From positions 77,317,528 to 77,381,527 of the forward strand of contig CM034312.1 of assembly GCA_019925795.1 (NCBI GenBank): a stretch of 64,000 nucleotides of DNA, written 5' to 3'. Every line of letters begins with the position of its first letter. Positions within the stretch are counted from its first letter, which is position 1. The DNA comes from Dendrobium chrysotoxum (Eukaryota; Streptophyta; Magnoliopsida; Asparagales; Orchidaceae). Under the pieces are notes generated by a model, which was not told where the DNA came from, made no database searches, and saw nothing but the letters and a program-made list of their open reading frames with translations. Of the stretch, positions 38,401 through 50,250 are shown in pieces. The position numbers were made by a program, and so were the translations under genes.

Positions 38401-39735
38401 GGCACTGAATCAGATCCTAGGCCTATCTTTCGTAGTGCCTTATTATCTGACTAAGAGGCTCAAGAATACATCAAGCTACTCTCGGAGTTTAGAGACTACT
38501 TTTCCTGAAATTACACTGAGATGCCTGGTCTAAATCTAGATGTAGCAGTCCATAAGCTTGCTATCAAACCTGATGCAGTCCCTGTTAAACAAGTACCTCA
38601 TAGGATGAGGTTGGAAAAGAACAACAGGTGATCACTGAAACCAAGAAGCTTATAGAAGCTGGATTCATTCATGAAGGGAAGTACCCTACTTGGCTCGCCA
38701 ATATTACTCTAATCCGGAAGAAGAGTGGACAGGTTCGTGTCTGTATTGACTTCTGTGATTTGAATAAGGCATGCCCTAAGAATGATTTTCCCCTTCCTAC
38801 CCCCGAGCTCATGGTGGATATAGCATCATCCAATAGCATTTTCTCATTCATGGATGGTTCATCTAGTTGCAATCAGATAAAGATAGACCCTGAGGAGGAG
38901 AAGTTTACTGTATTTTGAACACCCATAGGTTTAATTCTGTTACAAGGTGATGCCCTTTGGTCTTAAGAATGCCAGGGCCACCTATTAATGAGATATGACT
39001 ATCATCTTCGATGAGATGATACACGAGCAAGTTGAATGCTGTGTGGATGATTTAGTGGTCAAAAGCAAGATCCGTGGAGATCACCTTCGAGATCTATGAA
39101 TTATTTTTGAGTGCTTACGTAAGTTTGATCTAAAATGAATCCTTTAAAATACGCATTTGGAGTCAGTGCAGGAAAACCGGTATCGAGGCATTGAGATTGA
39201 TCCCTCCATAATCAAAGGAATAGTGGATTTAAAACCTTCTAAAAGCCTTACCCAGCTGAGGTCTTTTCAAGGAAAACTTGCATTCCTGCAAAGATTTATC
39301 TCCAATCTTTCTGGAAGGTGCCATCCCTTTGCTGCACTAGCAAAGAAGGATGCCCGTTTCCACTGGTATTAGCGTTGTCAGGAGGCCTTTGAGAGTATAA
39401 AGAGCTACCGGATGAACCCCCCTATTCTAGCTGCACCCATCCCAGGGAGGCCATTAATTCTCTACACTACGGCCTTGGATGAATCCCTCGGTGCACTGTT
39501 AGCTCAAGAGAATGAAGGAGGAAAGGAAAATGCCTTGTACTACCTTAGCAGACGATTGATACCTCCATAGCTAAAATACTCAGCAATGGAAAAGCAATGT
39601 TTGGCTTTAATCTTTGCAGTGCAAAAACTAAGACATTACATGCTCTCGCACAAGGTTAATTTGATCTCTCGAGTTAACCTCTTGCAGTATCTGATGACCT
39701 GTCCGACCCTTTCAGGTCATTTAACATGATGGTCT
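38401..39735 (+). pseudogene. Reverse transcriptase and first RNase H of Ogre-A, broken
   Basis: Begins with the conserved lead-in TEMPGLNLDVAVHKLAIKPD (about 38516-38575), then AGFIHEGKYPTWLANITLIRK, VCIDFCDLNKACPKNDFPLP and FSFMDGSSSCNQIKIDPEE. The catalytic box near 39040 reads C-V-D-D in place of Y-V-D-D, both aspartates kept. Thumb and RNase H follow (RSFQGKLAFLQRFISNLSG; ALYYLSRRLIPP; AMEKQCLALIFAVQKLRHYM). Stops at about 38627, 38916, 38985, 39370, 39568 and 39729 and at least two frameshifts make it inactive. Confidence 0.85.
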
Positions 39736-40330
39736 ATGATACTACTGCAGTTTGACATTACTTTTGTCCCTCAGCGGGCCGTCAAAGGACAGACTCTAGC
39801 TGATTTTCTTGCTACTCACCCAATTCCTGTAGATTCTCCACTCAATGATGATCTACACGATGAACTAATCATGATTATAGAGGAGCAGGAGTCCCCTACT
39901 TGGGAGTTCTACTTTGATGGTGCATCATCCATCAAAGCTTTAAATCCGAATGAAACTCCTATGGTTAGGGTAGGTTTGGGCCTCATTTTTGTATCTCCTG
40001 AAGGCCACACCCTTCGTTACTCTTATAGTCTTTCAGAACCTCGTACTAATAACGAAGCTGAGTACGAAGCTCTGATTTTAGGACTAGAGTTGGCCATTCA
40101 AATGGAGATTATGCGGGTGAAGATCTTTGGAGACTCCCAACTAATTATAAATCAAGTAGCTGGAGTCTTCAAAGTACTCAAACTTGAGATCTTGTCTTAT
40201 CACAATAAGGCAAAGGATCTTCTAAGTTTGATTCCTGAAGTAACATTGGCTAGAATACCTAGATCTGCAAATGGAAAAGTGGATGCATTAGCCAAGTTAG
40301 CTAAGGAACTGGCTAACCCTACTGGAAACC
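39736..40330 (+). pseudogene. Second (archaeal-type) RNase H of Ogre-A
   Basis: Start of a 391-codon open stretch. The phrase FVPQRAVKGQTLADFLATHP closes the first RNase H/connection; then WEFYFDGASS, the first catalytic Asp, NNEAEYEALILGLELA with the catalytic Glu, and FGDSQLIINQVAG with another Asp, ending RIPRSANGKVDALAKLA. This extra RNase H just before integrase is diagnostic of the Tat lineage. All acidic residues look intact. It is part of the pol polyprotein, so the ATG at 39736 is not a real start. Confidence 0.88.
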
Positions 40331-41681
40331 CAGTGTCTATTATTATCCAGCATCGTCAAGTCCTGTGCCCCGCAGACTTGTCTTCTCCAGATCAGACCCT
40401 CACAGTGCTCTATGTTGAGGAAGAGTCAGACTGGAGAGTCCCTTTTATTAAATATATGAAGCATGACAGGCTTCCAGATGACCGCTCTCTCACCGCTCAG
40501 GTTAGAAAGAGAGCTCGATCATTCACATACTTGAATGACACCTTGTATCAATGCTCTTTTGACCAAATATGGTTGCGTTGCCTCAATAATAAGGAGGCTC
40601 GCAAGGTCATGGGTGAGATACAAGAAGATCTTTGTGGTGCTCATCAGTCCGGACCCAAAATGAAAGGCAGAATCAAACACCTTGGTTACTATTGGCCGAC
40701 CATGATTCGTGACTGTATGGAGCATGCTAGAAAGTGTCACCAGTGCCAAGTTCATGGCACGGTGATCCACAAACCCCCTAATCCGTTGCACCCTACTATT
40801 TCATCTTGGCCATTTGAGGGCTGGGGCACGGATGTAGTGGGCCCTATCGACCCTCCTTTCTCTAAAAGTCATAGGTTCATTTTAACTGCCACTGATTACT
40901 TCTCTAAGTAGGCGAAAGCTGTACCACTTAAGGAAGTTAAATCAGAAGATGTGATGCGCTTCTTTTACGATCATATTGTCTACAATTTTGGTGTTCTGGG
41001 TCGTATCATCTCTGATAACAGCCCGTCATTCAGAAGCACTAAAATTGCTAGATTTTCCCATCGCCATAATATTAATTGACGATACTCTTCGATTTACTAC
41101 CCTAAAGCTAATGGCTTGATAGAGGCATTTAATAAAACCCTCGTGCAATTAATAAGAAAAATCTTGGTTGCAAATAAAAGAGAGTGGCACGAGAGATTAC
41201 CCGAAGCATTATGGGCCTACAAGATTACAAACCGTACTCCTACTCAGTCTACCCCATATGCTCTGACTTTCAGGGTTAAAGCAGTCCTCCCACTTGAGGT
41301 TGAGCTCCCCTCACTATGTGTGGCAGCTAGCCACAATCTATCTCATGAAGATAATGCCTGGCTATGATTGAAAGAGCTTGATGGTTAGAAGAGCTTCGTT
41401 TACAAGCTTATCAGAACCTCAAGCTATACCAGGCCCGTATGGCCCGATCACACGATCGCCCTGTCTGACCCTGTGCTTTCCGGGTTGGTGAGTTTGTTCT
41501 TATTTTGCGTAGGCCTATCATTTCGTGTCGTCGTCGAAGTGGTAAGTTTGAGCCTATTTGGGAAGGCCCATTCACTGTAGAGCAAGTTTATGAAGGCGGT
41601 GTCTACCTACTTGTTGATGCAAATGGCATCCATCCTATGCCTATCATTAATGGTCAGTACTTGAAAAAGTACTATGCTTGA
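40331..41681 (+). pseudogene. Integrase of Ogre-A, interrupted by stops
   Basis: HHCC zinc finger near 40640-40745 (GAHQ...IKHLGYYW...ARKCHQCQ). Core domain: GWGTDVVGPID (first Asp), stop TAG at 40909 in place of Trp after TATDYFSK, then IISDNSPSF (second Asp), stop at 41078, and YYPKANGLIEAFNKTL (Glu). The end is frame-shifted after 41366 and closes with the conserved phrase NGQYLKKYYA and TGA at 41679. The DDE triad is present but the protein cannot be made whole. Confidence 0.88.
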
Positions 41682-42789
41682 GTCTTGCACGTCACAGGGG
41701 GAGTCTCCCTACCGCCTGTAAATATTCATCTATATATGTACTCTCTTGAAAGGAGCTTCTTTACTTTTTAGTAGTCTGTGTGACCACGATGATTTGTCCT
41801 CTACCACACGATGTTCGTTACGAGGAGTATGAGGTTTTCCTTAAAGGTGATACACTGATACACCGTAGGGATGTTTGTGCTTGTGTCTGTGCACACCAAT
41901 AACATTGGTGTTAGCACATAAAACATTTGGTTCATCCTCCCCTTTGTGAGGACTTAGTTCTCCAGTTTCACTTGGTACCCCCAAGTGTGGTCTGGGTTAT
42001 CAAAGCCAATGAGTGTTGTCATTTTAGACTTCTCTTGTTCTTCTAATGTGAACCATACGATTCATGCGTAATCAAAAATCTATGGTTTACCTAGCTTAGT
42101 CTAGACTTATAGAATTCATGTATCTTTGAGTTCTAGTTCTCCAATTTCACTTGTCACCCCAAGTGTAGTCTAGGATATCAAAACTAGTTCAAACCTCCTT
42201 GTTGGATATGATATTGGGTCCATACCAACCTATGCTAGCTAGGGATGGTAATGTTGATCCGCTATCCTAGTTTAGATCATATTCATATACTAGTTCTATT
42301 GTGATTGTGCTCCCCAGTTCATTCACATTAGGTGAATGTGGCCTGGGTTAACAAAGCCAATATTTCACTCCTTACAAGTTCATGTTTACTCTCTCTCCCC
42401 AGTTCTATTCATGTGGCGAATATGGTCTGGGTTATCAAAGCCAATCCTACCTCCCTCTTTGTGTTCCAATCATTAGAGGATGTCTCATACTAGGAATAAC
42501 TCACGGATATGGTAAACGTTCCCTCTACCGGGTGTTATCTCCGACAGTACGAGATATACTTAGTCTATGATTGCGAACAGAAAAAATATATATATGCAAA
42601 ATAAAGAAAATATGCATTGATAAAATAAAAGAGGGAAGCTCTTAGCATAGCAAAACTGGTTGCCCTTGTCACAGGAGGAACCCAGTAATACTATCTAAGA
42701 GCTCAAATTTCCCAAGCTTTTCTTTTCTTCTCCTACGAAGCATCCGAGTGATCGCTTCAAGGATGAACCTACACTTGTAACTGTTGTAG

Positions 42790-43680
42790 TCTTTTACAAT
42801 CATAATAATCTTTGTTAGTGATGTGATATATCTTGTTCTAGATATTAACATCACACCTCTGTGAGCTTTGATTTTCTAGTAGAAGATCAGCTCTCTAGTT
42901 TCTTTTAGCAACCTACTTTTTCATCCTTACCCTGCACTCAGCTGCTAGAGTAGTTCTATGGATCTGGTAGTGTTGCTCCCACCTCTCATAGGGTCCCACC
43001 AGTCAGGGTAAGTGTTACCACTGTGATGTTTGATGTTTATTGATCTCACTCATAAATCATTATCCTCGGTGGCGAGTGCATCCTCTCGCTATCTTGAGTT
43101 ATTTTCCAAGTAGTGTTGTAGTACACTTGGTCTCAGGTGTTAGCATCACTACCTTGAGAGCTTGAATTTTCTAGCAGAAAAATCAGCTCCCTTTCTCTTT
43201 CACCAACTTACTCTCTCATCCGTACTCTACTCTTAGTTGCTAGGGTAGTCTTATGGATGCATCGGTGTCCCTTTTACTTCCCACAGGGTCCCACCAGTTT
43301 GTGTGGATGCTACCACTGTGAGCTTCTCATGATTATTATTCCTATTCGATATCATTAGTTTCAGTGGCGAGTGTGTCCCCTCGTTACTCCACTTTACTTT
43401 CCTGATTGTGATGTAGTACATCAAGTCGTAGATGTTAGCATCACCTTCCAGTGAGCTTTGATTTTCTAGCAGAAAATCATTTCACTTGTCTCATAGTGAC
43501 ATACTTTCCCACGGTGACCCAACTCTTGGCTGTAGAGTGGTCCCTTAGATATGTTCATGTTGCTTTCTCTCCCTACAGGGTCCCACTAGTTTATGTGGGT
43601 GCACCACTATAGTCCTTTTCGATTATTTCTCCTTAATATAATCATGTTCTTTGTAGCGAGTATGTCCTCCTCGCTACTTC
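42790..43680 (+). repeat. ~295-bp tandem repeat, three units
   Basis: TTA(A/G)CATCAC recurs near 42846, 43139 and 43433, each followed by a TTTTCTAG-containing phrase, the TACTCTAC/TGCTAGAGTAG hairpin-like pair and CACAGGGTCCCACCAGT or a variant. Ogre-B has about two units. Confidence 0.75.
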
Positions 43681-44120
43681 CATTGTTACTCACTGATAAT
43701 GAGATTACCTCTCTCACACTTTGCTGAGAGTGTACCTTTCCCTTTTATCTCTCGAGGCATCAGTCTGATGCTTCCAGCTTCGTATGATCTTGATATTGCC
43801 TAAAAAGTTTCACTGGCATTTGGGTACTCATGGCCACAACAATTTGTCCTTTACCACGTGGTAACCAAAGCGATAGTTTGAGACTCCTTAGATGACTCTT
43901 CGCTCTTTGGAATTTTCCAATCTACCTTTCTACTTTTCCTCACATCCCTACACGTATGTGTGTCAGGGTATGGTTGAGAGGACTTTTCCCTGATTGTCTT
44001 GCCACTCTGGCAGACATCAGGCTTTGCCCTGATAGTCTTGCTGTTTCCAGTAGACCTCAGACTTTACTTGGTTGAGAGTGCCTGACAGAGCCCCTGGGAG
44101 GCATACCTCACCACCTCTTT

Positions 44121-44320
44121 ACCCTGATTGTCCTGCCGCTCTGACAGACATCATACCTTTATCCTGATTGTCCTGCCACTCTGGCAGACATCAGACCTTT
44201 ACCCTGATTATCCTGCCACTCTAGCAGACATCAGACCTTTACTCTGATTTTCCTGCCGCTCTGGCAGACATCAGACCTTTACCCTGATTGCCCTGCCACT
44301 CTGGCAGACATCAGACATTT
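44121..44320 (+). repeat. 40-bp tandem repeat, five units
   Basis: Units start at 44121, 44161, 44201, 44241 and 44281 with ACCCTGATTGTCCTGCCACT (and variants), exactly 40 bp apart. Each contains GCCACTCTGGCAGAC. Not seen as a regular array in Ogre-B, so probably expanded after the copies separated. Confidence 0.9.
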
Positions 44321-44344
44321 ACCCTGATCGTCTTGCTCTAATCA

Positions 44345-45115
44345 AGCAGACATCAGACTTTACCCAGTCGAGAGAGCCCGATAGAGTCCTTCGGAGGTAT
44401 TCCTCACCACTCCTTTACTCCGGATGTTCTGTCAAAGACTAAGCAAACTTCCAATTTTGTGGCTTATTTACTTTTGTTGAGATCAGGCCGAAGTATTGGG
44501 TCACCCCTATCCGTTATTCCGAAAGGAGCAGGAGGAGAAGTGATCCTTTCACCTTCTATCCTGTTGTTTAAAATGATCAATTGGGTAGTTGGTTTTACTT
44601 ACCGATTGAGAGAGCCTGACAGAGTCCCTAGGAGGCATTCCTCACCACCCTTTCTTACCCTGATTATCCTGTAGAAGACTACATAAGCATTATATTTTGT
44701 GGCTTATTTGCTTTGCTGAGATCAGGCAAAGTATTGGGTCACCCCTATCTACTGTTACGAAAGGAGCAGGAGGAGACGAGATCCTTTCACCTTCTATCCT
44801 GCTATTTAAAATGATCAGTCAGGTAGTTGGTTTTACTTACCAGTCAAGAGAGCCCGACAGAGTCCTTTGGAGGCATTCCTCACCACCCTTTTACTCCGGA
44901 TGTTCTGTCAAAGACTAAGCAGACTTCAAATTTCATGACTTATTTATTTTTGTTGAGGTCAGGCAGAAGTATTGAGTCACCCCTATCCACTATTCCGAAA
45001 GGAGCAAGAGGAGACTGGATTCTTTCACCTTCTATCTTGCTGTTTTAAATGATCAGTCAGGTAGTTAGTTTTGCTTACCTGATTGAGAGAGCCCAACAGA
45101 GTCCCTGAGAGGCAT
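44345..45115 (+). repeat. ~239-bp tandem repeat, three units
   Basis: Same unit as 3240-3985: AGGCxGAAGTATTGxGTCACC near 44485, 44724 and 44963, with GAGAGAGCC(T/C)GACAGAGTCC between. Period 239-240 in both elements. Confidence 0.8.
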
Positions 45116-45679
45116 TCCTCACCACCACATTTTCCCTGATTGTCTAGCCCTGATCAAGCGGACGTCAGACTTTACTCGGTCGAGAGAGCCCGACAGTGTC
45201 CTTGGAAGGCATACCTTACCACTCTTTCACCTTCTAACCTACTGCTTCTATACGGTCAGCAGGTAGTTGATTTACCTTACCACTTTGTTCTTTGTTCTCT
45301 CCTTAGCTTTGCCCTTAATATAGGGTAAGGCCAGGAGATGACCACCTTTTCACCTTCTATCCTGCTGTTTTGATACAGTCAGGCAGATAGTTGGTTTATC
45401 TTACTACCTTCCTTTTGGTTCTCTCCTCGGCTCTGCCCTCACTACAGGGTAAGGTAAGGAGAAAATCTCCCCTACTCTGTCACCTTTTGGTGGCCTGTTA
45501 CTACTTTACTCTTCATTCTCTCCTCGGCTCTGCCCTTATTATAGGGCAAGGCCAAGCGAAGATTCCCCTTTTCTCTCTTTCACCTTTTTGGTGTTCTTTT
45601 ACTTGGCTCTTTACTTTACTCCTTCTATCACCATAGGTCAACGCCAACACGAGCAGTTCACTAGTTTATTCACCACTCC

Positions 45680-45693
45680 TGTTGGGGTCCGTT
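45680..45693 (+). promoter_or_regulatory. Candidate polypurine tract of Ogre-A
   Basis: TGTTGGGGTCCGTT ends against the 3' LTR. Only the GGGG run is purine-rich; assignment is by position and by similarity to 4524-4537. Confidence 0.35.
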
Positions 45694-46726
45694 TGTTGAC
45701 CTTGTTTTCACCCCACAACTAGGTCCTAGGTCAACCAGGTTGACCAGGTCAACCTGGGTTGACCCAATTGACCCATATAAGTCTAAATCAGTTCAAATCA
45801 AATCCAAAGCAATCGCTGGCCCAATCCATCTCTTCCATGGGCCTAATTGACTAGGTTGACCAAGTCAACCCTTGACTTGGTCAATCTAAGTCTTAATGGG
45901 TCAACTTTGACCCATTTAAGCCTTTTAAAACCCATTTAATACATTTAATTCCTTCCTAATGCTCCCTTAACTCAAACCACGGCCTTAGGGACCTAATTAC
46001 CTCCTAATCAAGCCCTAGATCTAATCCTAACCGTCCATCACTAGCCTTGGCATTTAAATATGGATCTTAGGGTTTAGCTTGAGGACCTTTTTTTAGTCTC
46101 TCTCTCTCGAGATCCCCTTAGCCTTTGAGATCTCGTGTGAGAGTTCCCCCCACCCCACCTTAGTTTTTCCTAGCCAAACCTGTCGCCTAGACCCCGTCGG
46201 TGGCGAGATCTCGGCGACCAAAGGCTTGGAACGTCCAAGGTTTCGATCTGACCAATCGAAAGCTCGTTTGACCGTGATTTCTTCAGGGAAAGTATATGAG
46301 GACAATCTACAAATTAAACCGTATAATTCCTCTAAAACCCTTACCCTAGGTCACAACACATCAAGTTAAATAGCTTTTGATACACCGCATTTTAGGCCAT
46401 GAGATTAGTCCCACATGATTTCTGTTCATGAGTAGATTATAAGTTTAAAATTTCATCGAAAATGATCCATTTGATCGAGAGAACGGGGCGAAAATGCTTT
46501 CGGCCTTCGGTTTCGCCCTAAGTTCGTGTATACGAGATCTCAGCCGTCGATCGCTTGATCAACGGCGGAGATGCCGCTGTTTTGCGGTTCCGCCCGAACC
46601 GCCAGATCGACCCTGCGGTTTCGCTTGCCTCGTGGAGAGATCTGGGACGTCTGTTCAAACCGTGGACGATCTGACGGTCAGCGTCGAGCGCTAACGTGGC
46701 TAAGTGAAACCGTGGGTCCGCGGTTT

Positions 46727-46751
46727 GATTGCCACAATGATTGCGGCAATC
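46727..46751 (+). repeat. Hairpin in Ogre-A 3' LTR, one mismatch
   Basis: Same place as 27447-27471 but GATTGCCACAAT pairs with ATTGCGGCAATC with one mispair (a G-to-A change). It is followed by a second palindrome pair built on CAATCATTG. Confidence 0.85.
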
Positions 46752-46949
46752 ATTGTCGGTGGCGCAATCATTGCACCACCAGGCAGTGATTGCTCGCGGT
46801 TCCGGGATCCAATCCCTGGTCGCCACGTAGCCAGCCCGTCGCCGCCGCCGATATGTTTTTTTATTCTTTTTTCTTTTATTTTATATATATTATTATTCAA
46901 ATAATTATTATTTAATAAAAAAAATCAGAAAAATTATTTTTGTTATTTT

Positions 46950-46962
46950 AAATTATATTAAG

Positions 46963-47017
<55 letters not shown>

Positions 47018-47518
47018 TATTAATATTATTATTATTTATTAATATTATTATTATTATTTTAATATTATTAATATATTAATAATATTATTATTATTTTAAT
47101 GTTATTAATATATTAATATTATTATTATTATTTTAATACTATTATTATATTAAGAATATCATTATTATTTTAATGCTATTATTATATTAATAATAATATT
47201 ATTATTTTAATAATATTATTATTTTAATATTATTATTATATTAATAATATTATTATTATTTTAATGCTATTATTATATTAATAATATCATTATAATATGC
47301 TATTATTATATTAATAATATCATTATTATTTTAATACTATTATTATATTAATAATATTATTATTATTTTAATTCTATTATTATATTAATAATATCATTAT
47401 TATTTTTAATAATATTATTATATTAATAATATTATTATTTTAACAATAATCTTATTATGTTGATATTATTACTATTATGATAATATTATTATTATATTAA
47501 ACATAAAATTATTTTTAA

Positions 47519-47573
<55 letters not shown>

Positions 47574-47610
47574 TTTTACTATTATATCTTTATTATTTAT
47601 TATTTATTTA
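46950..47610 (+). repeat. (ATT)n-type tract, Ogre-A 3' LTR
   Basis: About 0.66 kb of ATT/AAT repeats with near-pure (ATT)n runs near 46965-47015 and 47518-47573. Shorter and differently arranged than in the 5' LTR. Confidence 0.9.
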
Positions 47611-50150
47611 TTTTGAAATCAGAAAATCCTTTTATAGTGATTTCAATTTAATTCAATAATTATTTTTCAAATATTAATTAATTAAATTATTTTAAAATTA
47701 CTTTTAAACCTATTTAACTTCAAAAACTCATAACTAATTCATTTTAAATCGGATTTCGACGCACAGTACTTTGAATTTTTTAGAAAAATATGAACTTTAA
47801 TTTAAAATTATTTTCTGATTTAGATTTTTCTATTCTAGAAAATTTCTGTATGACTTAGCTATTTAATTATTTAAATATTATATAATTAATATAATTAATT
47901 ATTTTAAAAGAAAAATTATTTTAAAACCCCCCTTGGTGGCTGGTGGACCTCTCATGCATATACATCTGAATTATTTTTAAATTACCTTATTGTAAAACTT
48001 ATTTTTGTTCATTTATTAATTTATGTATATTTTAAAACATTTTAAAATTACACATATTACTAAATTATTTAATTTTGGGAGGTCCACGTCTTTGAAAATT
48101 TAAACCTAAGATATGTATGAATAGCAATCATGTGTGAAGGATTAGTGGGTGATTGGGTCTCAATCATTCACTAATCACTTCGCCAGTTTTATTTTCTTTA
48201 GTAGTTTTATAGTCCTTGCATGTGTAGGTTGCACAAGCACCTAATCTAGGCTCTCATAGATCTAAGGACATGTTTAGTGTATTTATGTTTGCTACATTAC
48301 CCCATATATTATGCCTAAGGGTTAGTTTAAAACTCACTTTACTCCTGCATAGTATAGTGACACCCTAAGGACAATAATTAAGGATCGTCTAGCAAACTTA
48401 GAATATTTTTAGGAGCTAGGATAGATCTTGGATTGTTATGAAACTTTCAACACTAGAGCTCAGTGACACCCTAAACACCCTAGAAATATTTGGGAATTTT
48501 CAAGACTCTTTAAAGCCCTTAATTAGCAAACCCTAATCTACTCGTTAATTAAGCCTTAGAAACTTCAGAAAACTCTAATAAACATGTTTTAGATCAAAAA
48601 AATACACATAATATCTCAAACTCTTTAGAATTAAGTCCCCAACCTTAGATAATTAAGGCCCCTTAATTGGACATTAATCTGATCTTTAATTTAACCTTAA
48701 CTAAAAATCACCTTTTTGCCTTAATTAAATCATTAAAATTTATTAAAAATCATAAATCTTCCCCAAACACTTGGGAACACCTTCTTAGGTCATTTCTAAC
48801 TTTTGGAGGTAATTCTAACTAGTTGGGAACTGATTTGGGCCAAAACCCCCCAAAATACCCCTAATTAGACAATTTCGATAATTCTTTTAATTGCCCCAAG
48901 TTCTAAAACTCATAACTAATTATAGAAAACTCCAAAATGGGCAAACTAAAAGGCATTCAACTCTAATTAGGGTCTACTATTTATTAAAAATATGAGGTAT
49001 CTAGAAATCAAATCAAAATAAAAAGTCAACTTTCCGGTCAACCATAGCTTATAGTCTAGGGCCCGAAACTTCTAAAATTCATAACTTTACATAGGAAACT
49101 CCAAATTCAGCATACTAATAATCTAATTACTCATAATAAGGCCTAATATTTAATTAAAATGATAGGATCCCTGAGCCTAGCTTAATTCCCATAGTGACCT
49201 TTTGGACCCCTTTTAGCTTAGTGTATAGGTGGACCCCGAACCCCTTAAAATTCACTAATACAATTTAAACTTCAAATATCATTATCCTAAGCTTTAAAAT
49301 TTATTCACATATTAAATTAACTAAAATGGACCCTAATTCACTAAATATTTGAACTTTAAATAAAACTCCCTTCTCAGACCTAGAACAAACCTGGACAATA
49401 GGCAATTGTAACTAACTACCCAGCTTAGGATCTACCCCAGCCACACAGGCCTCTATACACACTGTAGAATTATTTGCTAGGGCACCACTTCTAGACTTGG
49501 CTAGGCCGGTGTTTACTTTTCTGTTGTGTGCCGGGTTTTTCGAGATTTTACTGCTTGCTGTGTTGAACTGTTGGTATATTTTCTTACTTTTACTTCACTC
49601 TGGGAATTAATGTGATTGCGCGATAGATTACCCATAGGTTAGGATCAATTTTGATACTAATGATATTTTCTACAGGTGGCCATGCTCATGCAGCATTAAA
49701 TAAAAAGGGGGGGGAGTAATTATCATGATTTAAATACTAATATTATTTTATGCATGTGCTTCAGAAATTGCTCAGCCCCCCCTAAATAGATGAGGGCTAA
49801 TTAAAAATCATCATAAATTGCTACAGGTGCTCCAGAATTACTTAGCCCTCAAATAATTAAGAGCATGGCCAAGTGTGGCTTTGATGAGTATTTTTATTTT
49901 CGTATAAACTGCTTGGGATGATATAAACTGCTTGGGATGATTTTCATTAGGATAACCTTACAGAAGAGTCTAGATGTTATTTCTTTCATTTAATATAAAT
50001 TATTTATAATATTGGTTAAGAGTTGTGAAAGTTTATTTTGACTGGGGATATAAGAATTCAAAGGTTGGATTCCAAAAAGGAAAGGACACCCAATATGAGG
50101 ATAGTCCTTTTCTATTTGGAAATCCAAATTTGGATCATTCTACTACCCAA

Positions 50151-50250
50151 GGAGTCCAAGGAAGAGGAGATCCAAGGAGTCCAAGGAAGAAGAGATCTAA
50201 GGAGTCTAAGGAAGAGGAGATCCAGGAGTCCATGGAAGAGAAGATCAAGA
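50151..50250 (+). repeat. 25-bp purine-rich tandem repeat, four units
   Basis: Units start at 50151, 50176, 50201 and 50225 (GGAGTCCAAGGAAGAGGAGA plus TCCAA and variants). Expanded relative to the 5' LTR. Confidence 0.85.

Larger units (their letters stand above)
41682..45693 (+). other. Ogre-A 3' untranslated region (4 kb), built of tandem repeats
   Basis: Non-coding from the pol stop to the 3' LTR. Order: degenerate CCCAG...CATTCATGTGGCGAATGTGG-like repeats (about 41.95-42.43 kb), ~295-bp repeats, 40-bp repeats, ~239-bp repeats, then GGCTCTGCCCT-type repeats (45.30-45.55 kb). The same order is found in Ogre-B. Tandemly repeated, fast-changing 3' UTRs are known in Tat elements. Small ORFs here are repeat artefacts. 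Confidence 0.8.

Noticed and set aside
44121..44320. CRISPR array (regular 40-bp repeats)
   Set aside because: The full unit repeats without distinct spacers, and the DNA is plant retrotransposon 3' UTR.
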